Below, one piece after another: positions 34,326 through 42,345 of a stretch of 64,000 bases of DNA. Under the pieces are notes generated by a model. That model saw nothing but the letters and a program-made list of their open reading frames with translations, had not been told where the DNA came from and made no database searches. The position numbers and the translations under genes are program-made. Each line of letters starts with the position of its first letter. The first letter of the stretch is position 1. Origin of the DNA: Pseudomonas sp. B6002 (GTDB lineage: Bacteria > Pseudomonadota > Gammaproteobacteria > Pseudomonadales > Pseudomonadaceae); the NCBI RefSeq assembly GCF_013385985.1, contig NZ_JACAOY010000012.1:474064-538063 (forward strand), read 5' to 3'.

Positions 34326-35310
34326 AGCGCACGCCCATCTCGGCCATGACTTTGTGCGCCACCTTGGCGGTCATCTGACGGATGTAGAACGGCTCCTTCA
34401 CCACGAAATGATGAATGCCATGGGTGCTGCCGAAGTTGAAGCAGAACGCCTGCAACGGCCACATCCACCAGGGGTTGAGCACCTGGGTTTGCTGGATCAC
34501 GTTGCCCAACTCCACGTCACCGTAGTAGTGCATGTTCGAGCTGACAAAGTGCAGGCAAAAGGTGCGCAGCACGTTGGGGCCGATGATCACGACGGCGGCG
34601 ATGTCGATCACCTGCATCATGTGCAGTGTGCTGGCTGACCAGTCGATAGGCGCGCCCAGCAGGCTGGCGATGCCATTTGCCGCGTGAAAACCGAGGAACA
34701 CGTACCACGCGCCCCAATGCAGCAGCGCCAACGGCGCGTACACCAGCAGCGAGCGTTTGAGGATGCTGAGTTTGTGCTTCCAGGTCTTGGCCCGCAGGAT
34801 ACGGATAAACGCTGACATCACGTTATCGCCGACCATCAGCAACCGCGCAAAACCCCACGGTTCGCCGTTGGTGATGGCGCGCTCTTCCATGTCGGTTTCA
34901 GTGCCGGAAACCTTGTGGTGGTTGAGGTGCAGATGCCGGCGCACCCACGGGTTGATCGTGCTCGGCCGCGCCAGCCACACCAGGCCCATCATCAGGTTGT
35001 GCGGCAGGCGCTGCTTGCGAAAGTACATGCTGTGGATCAGGTCGTGTTCCAGCTCGTGGGTCAGCGAAGCGAGGAACGCATTGAGCAGCAGGCATACCCA
35101 CCAGGCCATATGGCCCGTGAAATAGAGCGCCGCCGAGCCGACCATGCCCACCAACGCAAACGCCAGGATGCCCGCGCCCAGTGCGTCCTGATGCAGCAGC
35201 CAGGGGTGGCTCTGGCGCAAGCGCACGCCTTCGGCCAGCACCACGTCACGGATATGCGCCGAACGCTGTTGCGCGTTCATCTGCTGGGGACTTGCAGAAG
35301 TACCGTCCAT
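34216..35310 (-). CDS. Membrane fatty-acid desaturase/hydroxylase family protein
   Basis: 364 residues from the ATG at 35310 (GAGG eight bases upstream). The three histidine clusters of the di-iron membrane desaturase family are present: HELEHDLIH, HLHLNHH and HGIHHF, between pairs of hydrophobic helices. It could be an acyl desaturase, hydroxylase or ketolase-like enzyme; the substrate is not readable. Its 3' end overlaps the convergent LysR gene by 110 bases. A divergent AraC-type gene 101 bases upstream is the likely regulator. Confidence 0.82.
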   Translation of the reverse strand: MDGTSASPQQMNAQQRSAHIRDVVLAEGVRLRQSHPWLLHQDALGAGILAFALVGMVGSAALYFTGHMAWWVCLLLNAFLASLTHELEHDLIHSMYFRKQRLPHNLMMGLVWLARPSTINPWVRRHLHLNHHKVSGTETDMEERAITNGEPWGFARLLMVGDNVMSAFIRILRAKTWKHKLSILKRSLLVYAPLALLHWGAWYVFLGFHAANGIASLLGAPIDWSASTLHMMQVIDIAAVVIIGPNVLRTFCLHFVSSNMHYYGDVELGNVIQQTQVLNPWWMWPLQAFCFNFGSTHGIHHFVVKEPFYIRQMTAKVAHKVMAEMGVRFNDFGTFARANRLGFPPPAGFRSAPSPQATNAPQRG

Positions 35311-35411
35311 GCTTCCATCCTCTTGCTTATTGATGCGCCCATCCTGCCCCAAGCGATCTCGCAGGACGCTAGCCCCGGACGCCAACCTGTTGACCGCAAG
35401 CGCCAATCGCC

Positions 35412-36416
35412 ATGACCGAACCCACCTCACTCGCCAGCTGGACCCGCGCCCTGCGCAAGCAGCTCGATGCCTTGGGCCTCGACAGTGCCGCGCTGTGCGC
35501 CCAGGCCGGGCTCGACCCGCAACACATGGACGACCCGAATGCGCGCTACCCGCTGTCGGCCACCACACGCTTGTGGGCGCTGGCCGTGCAGGCCAGCGGG
35601 GACCCGGCAATCGGCTTGCGCGTGTCGCGGTTTGTCAGCCCCACCACCTTTCATGCGCTGGGCTATGCGCTGGTGGCCAGCGGCAGCCTGCGCGAGGTGT
35701 TCGAGCGCATCGTGCGCTATCACCAGGTGGTCAGCGATGCCCTGGCCCTGGAGCTTAGCCGAGACGGTGAGCGTTACCGTTTCCGCCTGCTGCAGCCGGA
35801 GGGCAGCCCGGCGCCGGCGTTCGAGGCCATCGATGCGTTTGCGGCGATTTACGTGCGCACGTGTCGCAACCGGCTGGGCCGTGAGTACGCACCGCTGGCG
35901 GTGTACCTGCGCCGGCCTGAACCGGCCGATCCCCAGCCGTGGCACACGGTGTTTCGCGCTCCGGTGTTTTTTGCCGCCGAGGAAGACCGCCTGGAGTTCG
36001 CCGCCCACGACTTCGACAGCCACCTGGACGATGCCAACCCGGAGCTGGCCGAGCACAACGAGACCGTGCTCAAGCGCACCCTCGCCCAACTGCAACCGCT
36101 GACCTGGGAGCGCAAGGTACGCCGGGTGATCGAAGCGCAGCTGCCCGATGGCGAGCCGAGTGCCGAACGCGTCGCCCAGGCGCTGCACCTGAGTTTGCGC
36201 AGCCTGCAGCGGCATCTGGCGGACGAGGGGTGCAGGTTTGATGCGTTGCTCAATGAGTGCCGGGAGAACCTCGCGTTGCTGCATTTGCGCGACCCGCAGT
36301 GTTCATTGGCAGAGATCAGTCACTTATTGGGGTTTGCCGATACCAGCAGTTTCAACCGCGCGTTCAAGCGTTGGACGGGGCTGACGCCGGGGCAGTTTCG
36401 GGATGGGTTGCGGTAG
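35412..36416 (+). CDS. AraC-family transcriptional regulator
   Basis: 334 residues. The N-terminal ligand domain is of the Arabinose_bd/OruR type (YPLSATTRLWALAVQASGDPAIGLRVSRFVSPTTFHALGYAL). The C-terminal AraC HTH pair is at RVAQALHLSLRSLQRHLADEG and LAEISHLLGFADTSSFNRAFKRWTGLTPGQFR. It is divergent from the desaturase gene with a 101-base gap, the usual position for a dedicated activator. The ribosome-binding site is weak. Confidence 0.88.
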   Translation: MTEPTSLASWTRALRKQLDALGLDSAALCAQAGLDPQHMDDPNARYPLSATTRLWALAVQASGDPAIGLRVSRFVSPTTFHALGYALVASGSLREVFERIVRYHQVVSDALALELSRDGERYRFRLLQPEGSPAPAFEAIDAFAAIYVRTCRNRLGREYAPLAVYLRRPEPADPQPWHTVFRAPVFFAAEEDRLEFAAHDFDSHLDDANPELAEHNETVLKRTLAQLQPLTWERKVRRVIEAQLPDGEPSAERVAQALHLSLRSLQRHLADEGCRFDALLNECRENLALLHLRDPQCSLAEISHLLGFADTSSFNRAFKRWTGLTPGQFRDGLR

Positions 36417-36442
36417 CGGGCTCTGTAGTGTTTTTGAGGGCC

Positions 36443-36510
36443 TCATCGCAGGCAAGCCAGCTCCCACAGGGGTACGCATTCCAATTGTGGGAGCGGGCTT
36501 GCCCGCGATG
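36443..36510. repeat. REP pair of two variants
   Basis: Outward-facing units CATCGCAGGCAAGCCAGCTC and TGTGGGAGCGGGCTTGCCCG lie between two convergent genes, 8 bases from the stop of the Crp-family gene. Confidence 0.85.
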
Positions 36511-36518
36511 GGGCCCCC

Positions 36519-37205
36519 TCAGGTATGTGCAACCTCCCGCAGCCGCTGCACATCCAGCACTTCAATTTCGCCATAGCCCAAACGCACCACGCCCTGGGCC
36601 TGCAGGTCCTTGAGCAACGCATTGGTGGTCTGGCGCGACAGGCTCAACATGGCCGCCAGGTCTTCCTGGGGCAGTTGCAGCACGCGCCTGGAGTGTTCGA
36701 TGTCGCCATACCCTTCAACGATCATCAACAAGCGGTGGGCCAGGCGCACCGGGGCCGGCATCAGGCTGAGCTGTTCGAGGCCGATAAAACTCAGGCGCAG
36801 TTTCTGGCTCATCAACAGCGCCAGGTTGCGCCAGTAGTGCGGGGCTTCATCAAGGATATTCAACAACGCCTGCTGCGGCACCTGCAACAAAGTGCACGGC
36901 CCGGCGGCGCAGGCGTCGTGGGTGCGTGGCAATCCGTCGAACAGGCAGATTTCGCCGAACCAGTAAGGCGGTTCCACCAGGCTCAATATCGCTTCCTTGC
37001 CCTGCTCGTTCACCGCGCTGATGCGCAAGGTGCCTTCGAGCACGGCATACAAACCACACGGCGGATCGCCGCGCTTGAACAGGGTTTGCCCCGCCACCAG
37101 CGAGCGCAGCCGGGCCTGGGCCAGCAGGCTATGCTGAAAAGATGACGGCAGGTGGCTGAACCAATGACCGATGGCCAGCCGCGCGTGCCATTGCTCTGCG
37201 TCCAT
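36519..37205 (-). CDS. Crp/Fnr-family transcriptional regulator
   Basis: 228 residues: cyclic-nucleotide-binding-type beta barrel (GLYAVLEGTLRISAVNEQGKEAILSLVEPPYWFGEICLFDG), dimer helix, and C-terminal HTH (LPQEDLAAMLSLSRQTTNALLKDLQAQGVVRLGYGEIEV). It lacks Fnr-type N-terminal cysteines. In the phosphate-binding cassette the usual R-S/T pair is replaced (FGEICLFDGLPRTHDA keeps R-T), so cAMP binding is possible but not certain. CGGAG precedes the ATG. The divergent neighbour is a DUF962 membrane protein; no target is evident. Confidence 0.85.
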   Translation of the reverse strand: MDAEQWHARLAIGHWFSHLPSSFQHSLLAQARLRSLVAGQTLFKRGDPPCGLYAVLEGTLRISAVNEQGKEAILSLVEPPYWFGEICLFDGLPRTHDACAAGPCTLLQVPQQALLNILDEAPHYWRNLALLMSQKLRLSFIGLEQLSLMPAPVRLAHRLLMIVEGYGDIEHSRRVLQLPQEDLAAMLSLSRQTTNALLKDLQAQGVVRLGYGEIEVLDVQRLREVAHT

Positions 37206-37288
37206 GAGAACTCCGAAGATTGTCGCCCAGCTGACAGTCAGGCAAAGGCTGACAGGGCATGATCCAGCATCCTACAGGAGGAACAACA

Positions 37289-37816
37289 ATGAAAAGCCTC
37301 GTCGACCACCTCAGTCAATATGCTGCCTACCACCGTGACCCACGCAATATCGCCAGCCACTTTATCGGCATTCCGCTGATCGTCGTCGCAGTGGCGGTGC
37401 TGTTATCCCGCCCCGAATGGACCGTAGGCGGGCTCTGGCTCTCACCCGCCGTTCTGCTCGCGCTGTTTTCCGCGTGGTTTTACCTGCGCCTGGAATTGGC
37501 CTTGGGCGTGCTGATGACGGTGCTGATGGGCTTGTCGGTGTGGGCCGGGCACGTGCTGGCCGCGCAGAGCACACTGGTGTGGCTGAGCAGCGGTATCGGG
37601 ATGTTTGTGGTGGGCTGGGTGATCCAGTTTGTCGGGCACTACTACGAAGGGCGCAAGCCAGCGTTCGTCGACGATGTGTCGGGGCTGATCGTCGGGCCGC
37701 TGTTTGTGGTGGCGGAGTTGGCGTTTCTGGTGGGGTTGCGGGGTGACCTCAAGCAGCAGATCGAAGAGCGATCGGGGCCTGTAACCCGCCGCGATCTGGA
37801 GCCGAGAAAGGTCTGA
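37289..37816 (+). CDS. Mpo1-like (DUF962/YGL010w) membrane protein
   Basis: 175 residues with a perfect AGGAGG seven bases before the ATG. The start (SLVDHLSQYAAYHRDPRNIASHFIGIPLIVVAV) carries the conserved His residues of the DUF962 family, and four hydrophobic segments follow, including VGHYYEGRKPAFVDDVSGLIVGPLFV. The yeast homologue Mpo1 is an iron-dependent 2-hydroxy fatty acid dioxygenase of the ER; the bacterial role is not established. A REP doublet starts two bases after the stop. Confidence 0.83.
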   Translation: MKSLVDHLSQYAAYHRDPRNIASHFIGIPLIVVAVAVLLSRPEWTVGGLWLSPAVLLALFSAWFYLRLELALGVLMTVLMGLSVWAGHVLAAQSTLVWLSSGIGMFVVGWVIQFVGHYYEGRKPAFVDDVSGLIVGPLFVVAELAFLVGLRGDLKQQIEERSGPVTRRDLEPRKV

Positions 37817-37817
37817 A

Positions 37818-37904
37818 TGTGGGAGCTGGCTTGCCTGCGATAGCATCACCTCGGTGTGTCAGTCACACCGCAGTGATGCTATCGCAGGCAAGCCAGCTCC
37901 CACA
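37818..37904. repeat. REP doublet
   Basis: Inverted TGTGGGAGCTGGCTTGCCTG and CAGGCAAGCCAGCTCCCACA units with an inner hairpin (TCACCTCGGTGTGT / ACACCGCAGTGA). It is placed between the convergent DUF962 and cysA genes. Confidence 0.92.
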
Positions 37905-37938
37905 AAAGCCCGGTTCCCACAGGGGGGGATGGGTGGGC

Positions 37939-38919
37939 TTAGGCTTTTTGCCAGACCTTGGGCTTGAAGAACAGCGTTTCGCCACGGGCCAAACCGGTGA
38001 GGCTGTCGTGGTCTTTCACCACTTCGGCTTCGATCAGTTCGCTCTGGCCTTCCACTTTCAAGGTCACGCGGGTGGTCGCGCCCAATGGGCGGATGTCGCG
38101 CACTTCGGCCGCGTGGTGGTCTTCCAGCTCGTGGCGCGACAGCGACACTTCGTGCGGGCGGAACAGCACGTGCTGGTCTTCACCCAAGTGCAGGCGGTTG
38201 GAGTCGCCGAGGAAGTGATAGACGAAATCGCTGGCCGGGTTTTCGTAGACTTCGCCCGGTGAGCCGATCTGTTCGATCACGCCCTTGTTCATCACCACAA
38301 TGCGGTCGGCGACTTCCATGGCCTCTTCCTGGTCGTGGGTCACGAACACCGAGGTCAGGTTGATGTCTTCGTGCAGGCGCGCCAGCCAGCGGCGCAGTTC
38401 TTTACGCACCTTGGCATCCAAGGCGCCGAAGGGCTCGTCCAGCAGCAGCACTTTCGGTTCAACCGCCAGGGCGCGGGCCAGGGCGATACGCTGACGCTGG
38501 CCGCCAGAGAGTTGTTCCGGATAGCGATCCGACAGCCAGTCGAGCTGCACCATGTTCAGCAGTTCGTGCACTTTGCTGGCGATCTGGCTTTCGGTCGGGC
38601 GCTGGTTCTTCGGCTTCATGCGCAGGCCGAAGGCGACGTTATCGAACACGGTCATGTGGCGGAACAACGCATAGTGCTGGAACACAAACCCGACGTTGCG
38701 ATCACGCACATCGTGGCCGGAGACGTCTTCACCGTGGAACACGATGTTGCCGTCATCGGGCGTTTCCAGGCCTGCGATGATGCGCAGCAAGGTGGTCTTG
38801 CCGCAGCCGGACGGGCCCAGCAAAGCCACCAGCTCGCCACTCTGGATGTCCAGATTGATGCTGTTCAGGGCCTTGAAGGCGTTGAAGTTCTTGCTGACAT
38901 TACGGACTTCGATCGACAT
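37939..38919 (-). CDS. cysA: Sulfate/thiosulfate ABC transporter ATP-binding protein CysA
   Basis: 326 residues: Walker [11 protein letters not shown]-loop [10 protein letters not shown], signature LSGGQRQR, Walker [13 protein letters not shown], switch His VTHDQEEA, and a TOBE-type C-terminal domain (FRPHEVSL). The start [18 protein letters not shown] is typical of CysA. It couples ATP hydrolysis to sulfate import with CysT and CysW. GAGGAATAAG lies before the ATG. Last gene of the oscA-sbp-cysT-cysW-cysA operon. Confidence 0.95.
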   Translation of the reverse strand: MSIEVRNVSKNFNAFKALNSINLDIQSGELVALLGPSGCGKTTLLRIIAGLETPDDGNIVFHGEDVSGHDVRDRNVGFVFQHYALFRHMTVFDNVAFGLRMKPKNQRPTESQIASKVHELLNMVQLDWLSDRYPEQLSGGQRQRIALARALAVEPKVLLLDEPFGALDAKVRKELRRWLARLHEDINLTSVFVTHDQEEAMEVADRIVVMNKGVIEQIGSPGEVYENPASDFVYHFLGDSNRLHLGEDQHVLFRPHEVSLSRHELEDHHAAEVRDIRPLGATTRVTLKVEGQSELIEAEVVKDHDSLTGLARGETLFFKPKVWQKA

Positions 38920-38922
38920 GAC

Positions 38923-39795
38923 TTATTCCTCACCGGCGCTTTTGCGCAGGCGGTTGATACGGTTCTCGCTCCACTGCTTGAGCAGCAGGATGAAGAGCGC
39001 CAGGATCAGCAGCAGGCTGGCCACCGCAAACGCGGCAACGTGGTTGTATTCGTTATAGAGAATCTCGACGTGCAGCGGCAGGGTGTTGGTGACGCCACGG
39101 ATATGGCCGGACACCACCGACACCGCGCCGAACTCGCCCATGGCCCGTGCGGTACACAGCACCACGCCGTAGATCAGGCCCCACTTGATGTTCGGCACGG
39201 TCACGTGCCAGAACATCTGCCAGCCGTTGGCGCCCAGCAGCCGCGCGGCTTCTTCTTCCTGGGTGCCCTGCTCTTGCATCAGCGGGATCAGTTCACGAGC
39301 CACGAACGGCACAGTGACGAAGATGGTCGCCAACACGATGCCGGGCAAGGCGAACACGATCTGGATGTCGTGGTCGGCCAGCCAAGGGCCAAAGAAGCCC
39401 TGGGCGCCGAACATCAATACGTAGACCAGGCCCGCGATTACCGGCGACACCGAGAACGGCAGGTCGATGAGCGTGACCAGGATGCTTTTGCCACGGAACG
39501 AGTACTTGCTCACGCACCAGGCGGCGCTGACGCCGAACACCACGTTGAGCGGTACCGAGATCACCACGGCGATCACCGTGAGTTTCAGTGCCGACAGCGC
39601 GTCGGGTTCCAGGATCGCGGTGAAGAATGCGCCGAGGCCGTTCTTCAAGCCTTGGGTCACCACGATCAGCAATGGCAACAGCAGGAACAACGCGAACACC
39701 AGCCAGCCAAGGCTGATCAGGATACGTCGCGACGCAGCACTGCCACGGCGGGCAGCGTTGGCCGAGGACGCAGCGGAAATAGACGATTGGGACAT
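38923..39795 (-). CDS. cysW: Sulfate ABC transporter permease CysW
   Basis: 290-residue permease with six helices. The coupling loop is [17 protein letters not shown], and [22 protein letters not shown] is conserved in CysW. AAGGAGG precedes the ATG. It forms the channel with CysT. The N-terminus has a Ser/Ala/Arg-rich cytoplasmic stretch of about 25 residues. Confidence 0.95.
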   Translation of the reverse strand: MSQSSISAASSANAARRGSAASRRILISLGWLVFALFLLLPLLIVVTQGLKNGLGAFFTAILEPDALSALKLTVIAVVISVPLNVVFGVSAAWCVSKYSFRGKSILVTLIDLPFSVSPVIAGLVYVLMFGAQGFFGPWLADHDIQIVFALPGIVLATIFVTVPFVARELIPLMQEQGTQEEEAARLLGANGWQMFWHVTVPNIKWGLIYGVVLCTARAMGEFGAVSVVSGHIRGVTNTLPLHVEILYNEYNHVAAFAVASLLLILALFILLLKQWSENRINRLRKSAGEE

Positions 39796-39808
39796 GTTCC
39801 GCGCCTCC

Positions 39809-40627
39809 TTATGGACGTTCGATGCGCCGCTGCAACAAGTTGATCAGCAGCAGCAGGACAAAGGAAACCACCAGCATCAGCACACCGATGGAGGTGGCGC
39901 CGCGGTAGTCGTACTGGTCGAGCTTGACCATGATCAGCAACGGCAGGATCTCGGTCTTCATCGGCATGTTGCCGGCGATGAAGATCACCGAGCCGTACTC
40001 ACCCACGCCACGGGCAAACGCCAGGGCGAAGCCGGTGAGCCAAGCAGGCAGCAGCGCGGGCACGAGGATGTAGCGGAACACCTGCAACGGCTTGGCGCCC
40101 AGGCAGGCGGCGGCCTCTTCGACTTCCCGGGGGATGTCGGCGAGTACCGGCTGCACCGTGCGCACCACGAACGGCAGGGTGACGAAGGTCAGCGCCAGGG
40201 TGATACCCAATGGGGTGTAGGCGATCTTGAAGCCGAGGTCGGCGGCGAACTGGCCGACCAGGCCGTTAGGCGTGTATAGCGCAGTCAGCGCGATACCGGC
40301 CACGGCGGTGGGCAGGGCGAACGGCAGGTCGATCATCGCGTCGATGATCTTGCGGCCGGGGAAGGTGTAGCGCACCAGCACCCAGGCCAGCAGTGTGCCG
40401 ATCACGCCGTTGATCAGCGCCGCGTACAGCGCGGTGCTGAAGCTCAGTTGCAACGCCGCCAGCACGCGCGGTGCGGAGATGATGTTCCAGAACTGATCCC
40501 AGGTGAGTTGAGCGGCGTGTACAAACATCGCCGCAAGGGGGATGAGTACGATCAGGCTGAGGTACACCACGGTGTAGCCCAGCGTCAGCCCGAAGCCGGG
40601 TATGACGGGGGAGATACGACGCGACAT
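39809..40627 (-). CDS. cysT: Sulfate ABC transporter permease CysT (CysU)
   Basis: 272 residues from the ATG at 40627 (AAGGA upstream). The beginning [27 protein letters not shown] and the loop [18 protein letters not shown], with [19 protein letters not shown], identify CysT. It is separated from sbp by about 150 bases containing a REP doublet, whereas cysT, cysW and cysA are tightly packed. Confidence 0.95.
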   Translation of the reverse strand: MSRRISPVIPGFGLTLGYTVVYLSLIVLIPLAAMFVHAAQLTWDQFWNIISAPRVLAALQLSFSTALYAALINGVIGTLLAWVLVRYTFPGRKIIDAMIDLPFALPTAVAGIALTALYTPNGLVGQFAADLGFKIAYTPLGITLALTFVTLPFVVRTVQPVLADIPREVEEAAACLGAKPLQVFRYILVPALLPAWLTGFALAFARGVGEYGSVIFIAGNMPMKTEILPLLIMVKLDQYDYRGATSIGVLMLVVSFVLLLLINLLQRRIERP

Positions 40628-40686
40628 AAGAGTCCTTGAGTAAGGGGACAAACATACAAAACCCGCAAATGAATGCGGGCTCTAAC

Positions 40687-40769
40687 TGTAGGAGCCGGCT
40701 TGCCGGCGATGGGGCCTTGAGGCTTGCAGTGTTCTCTCTGGCCTCATCGCTGGCAAGCCGGCGCCTACA
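40687..40769. repeat. REP doublet inside the sulfate operon (between sbp and cysT)
   Basis: TGTAGGAGCCGGCTTGCCGG and GGCAAGCCGGCGCCTACA units. It begins 12 bases past the sbp stop and 60 bases before cysT. An intra-operon position after the binding-protein gene parallels the REP element between malE and malF in E. coli, which stabilises the upstream mRNA. Confidence 0.9.
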
Positions 40770-40780
40770 AGGGCATGCGT

Positions 40781-41791
40781 TTACTGTGCGGTGTAGATCT
40801 GGTCGAACACGCCGCCGTCGTTAAAGAATTTCGGTTGGGCAGTCTTCCAGCCGCCGAAGTCTTTGTCGATAGTCACCAGGTCCAGTTTCGGGAACTGCTG
40901 GGCGTATTTGGCGGCTACTTTCGCATCGCGTGGGCGGTAGAAGTTTTTCGCCGCAATCTCCTGGCCAGCCGGGCTGTACAGGTGCTTCAGGTATTCAGTG
41001 GCGATCTCGGTGTTGCCCTTTTTCTCGGCGTTCTTGTCGACCACGGCCACCGGTGGCTCCGCGAGGATCGACAGGGAAGGCACGACGATGTCGAACTTGT
41101 CGGCGCCGCCGTCTTCTTTCAGGGCCAGGAAGGCTTCGTTTTCCCAGGCCAGCAACACGTCACCCTGACCGTTGTTGACGAAGGTGATCGTCGAACCGCG
41201 AGCACCGGTGTCCAGCACAGGCACGTGTTTGAACAGCTCTTTCACGTATTCCTGGGCCTTGGCTTCGCTGCCACCGGCTTTCAGGCCGTAGGCCCAGGCG
41301 GCGAGGAAGTTCCAGCGCGCACCGCCAGAGGTTTTCGGGTTCGGCGTGATCACCGAGACGTCTTTCTTGATCAGGTCGCCCCAATCCTTGATGCCTTTAG
41401 GGTTGCCCTTGCGTACCAGGAACACGATGGTCGAGGTATACGGGGTGCTGGCGTCCGGCAGGCGGGTCTGCCAGTTTTCCGGCAGGGTCTTGCCCAGCTT
41501 GGCGATTTCGTCGATGTCGCCGGCCAGGGCCAGGGTCACGACGTCGGCACGCAGGCCGTCGATCACGGCACGGCCTTGTTTGCCCGAGCCGCCGTGGGAT
41601 TGCTGGATCTTGACGTTGTCACCAGGGTGGGACTGTTTCCAGAAGTTGGTGAACTCAGCGTTGTAGTCCTGGTACAGCTCACGGGTAGGGTCGTACGAGA
41701 CGTTGAGCAACTCGTAGTCCTTGGCAACGGCGGAACCTGCAAACACGGCGCTGGCCAGGGCGGCCAGGGCGTAACGGCGAATCGACGACAT
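40781..41791 (-). CDS. sbp: Periplasmic sulfate-binding protein Sbp
   Basis: 336 residues with signal peptide ending [22 protein letters not shown]. Family features include [30 protein letters not shown], and [18 protein letters not shown]. It captures sulfate for CysTWA. AGGAG precedes the ATG. It follows oscA by 74 bases and is probably transcribed with it under sulfur limitation. Confidence 0.95.
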   Translation of the reverse strand: MSSIRRYALAALASAVFAGSAVAKDYELLNVSYDPTRELYQDYNAEFTNFWKQSHPGDNVKIQQSHGGSGKQGRAVIDGLRADVVTLALAGDIDEIAKLGKTLPENWQTRLPDASTPYTSTIVFLVRKGNPKGIKDWGDLIKKDVSVITPNPKTSGGARWNFLAAWAYGLKAGGSEAKAQEYVKELFKHVPVLDTGARGSTITFVNNGQGDVLLAWENEAFLALKEDGGADKFDIVVPSLSILAEPPVAVVDKNAEKKGNTEIATEYLKHLYSPAGQEIAAKNFYRPRDAKVAAKYAQQFPKLDLVTIDKDFGGWKTAQPKFFNDGGVFDQIYTAQ

Positions 41792-41865
41792 AGAAGCTCC
41801 TGAAAATTCTGGGTGTTGGCTTTTTCTTATAGTTGCGGGTCTAGCATGCGAATCGCCGTGGTTGC

Positions 41866-42048
41866 TTACGCCGGTTTGTTGCCCGGGTTCTGCAGACGGA
41901 ATTTTTCTTTGCGTTCGATCTGTACCACTTGGGCGTTGTGCACCGTGATTTCCACCGCGCCAAACCGCAGGTCGCGCAACGCGCTCTGGATCTCACGCAA
42001 AATGGCTGCTTCGTCCTGGCCGTCGACGCTACGTAGAGATGCGCTCAT
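41866..42048 (-). CDS. oscA: Sulfur-starvation response protein OscA (YezD family)
   Basis: 60 residues from the ATG at 42048 (AGGAG upstream). [39 protein letters not shown] is the typical DUF2292/YezD/OscA sequence. OscA was described in Pseudomonas upstream of sbp as a small protein induced by sulfur starvation and needed for growth under chromate stress, where sulfate uptake is impaired. Its exact biochemical role is unknown. The gene heads the sulfate operon, with a perfect palindrome about 80 bases upstream. Confidence 0.9.
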   Translation of the reverse strand: MSASLRSVDGQDEAAILREIQSALRDLRFGAVEITVHNAQVVQIERKEKFRLQNPGNKPA

Positions 42049-42128
42049 GGTCTCGCTCCTGAAATGAATAGTGCCTCGCAGTGGCGGCACTGCTTGTGGC
42101 GTGAGGGCGATAGTAGATAAGCGCGGAT

Positions 42129-42153
42129 ATTCTTAAAAATACTATTTAAGAAT
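42129..42153. promoter_or_regulatory. Perfect inverted repeat upstream of oscA-sbp-cysTWA
   Basis: ATTCTTAAA-N7-TTTAAGAAT (9-base perfect arms, 42129-42137 and 42145-42153) lies 81 bases before the oscA ATG. A LysR-type regulator such as CysB is the obvious candidate for a sulfate operon, but the binding protein is inferred. Confidence 0.55.
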
Positions 42154-42244
42154 GTTTATATAACCAGAAAGAATTTTCTGGCGGGACGTGGGGTTGCGAG
42201 AGTTTTCGGCTTCGAAATACTGCTTCAAGGGCGCTACAGAACCC

Positions 42245-42336
42245 TGTGGGAGCCGGGCTTGCCCGCGATGACGGTGTGTCAGCCACCCACTATTTTGAAT
42301 GTAAGACCGCCATCGCGGGCAAGCCCGGCTCCCACA
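42245..42336. repeat. REP doublet (GGGCTTGCCCGCG variant)
   Basis: TGTGGGAGCCGGGCTTGCCC and GGGCAAGCCCGGCTCCCACA inverted units around a short centre. It ends 9 bases before the stop of the GGDEF-EAL gene. Confidence 0.9.
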
Positions 42337-42345
42337 TTGACGGCG

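Noticed and set aside
38335-40279. Plus-strand frames across cysA, cysW and cysT
   Set aside because: Shadow frames of a clear operon on the other strand; His/Gln-rich nonsense translation.
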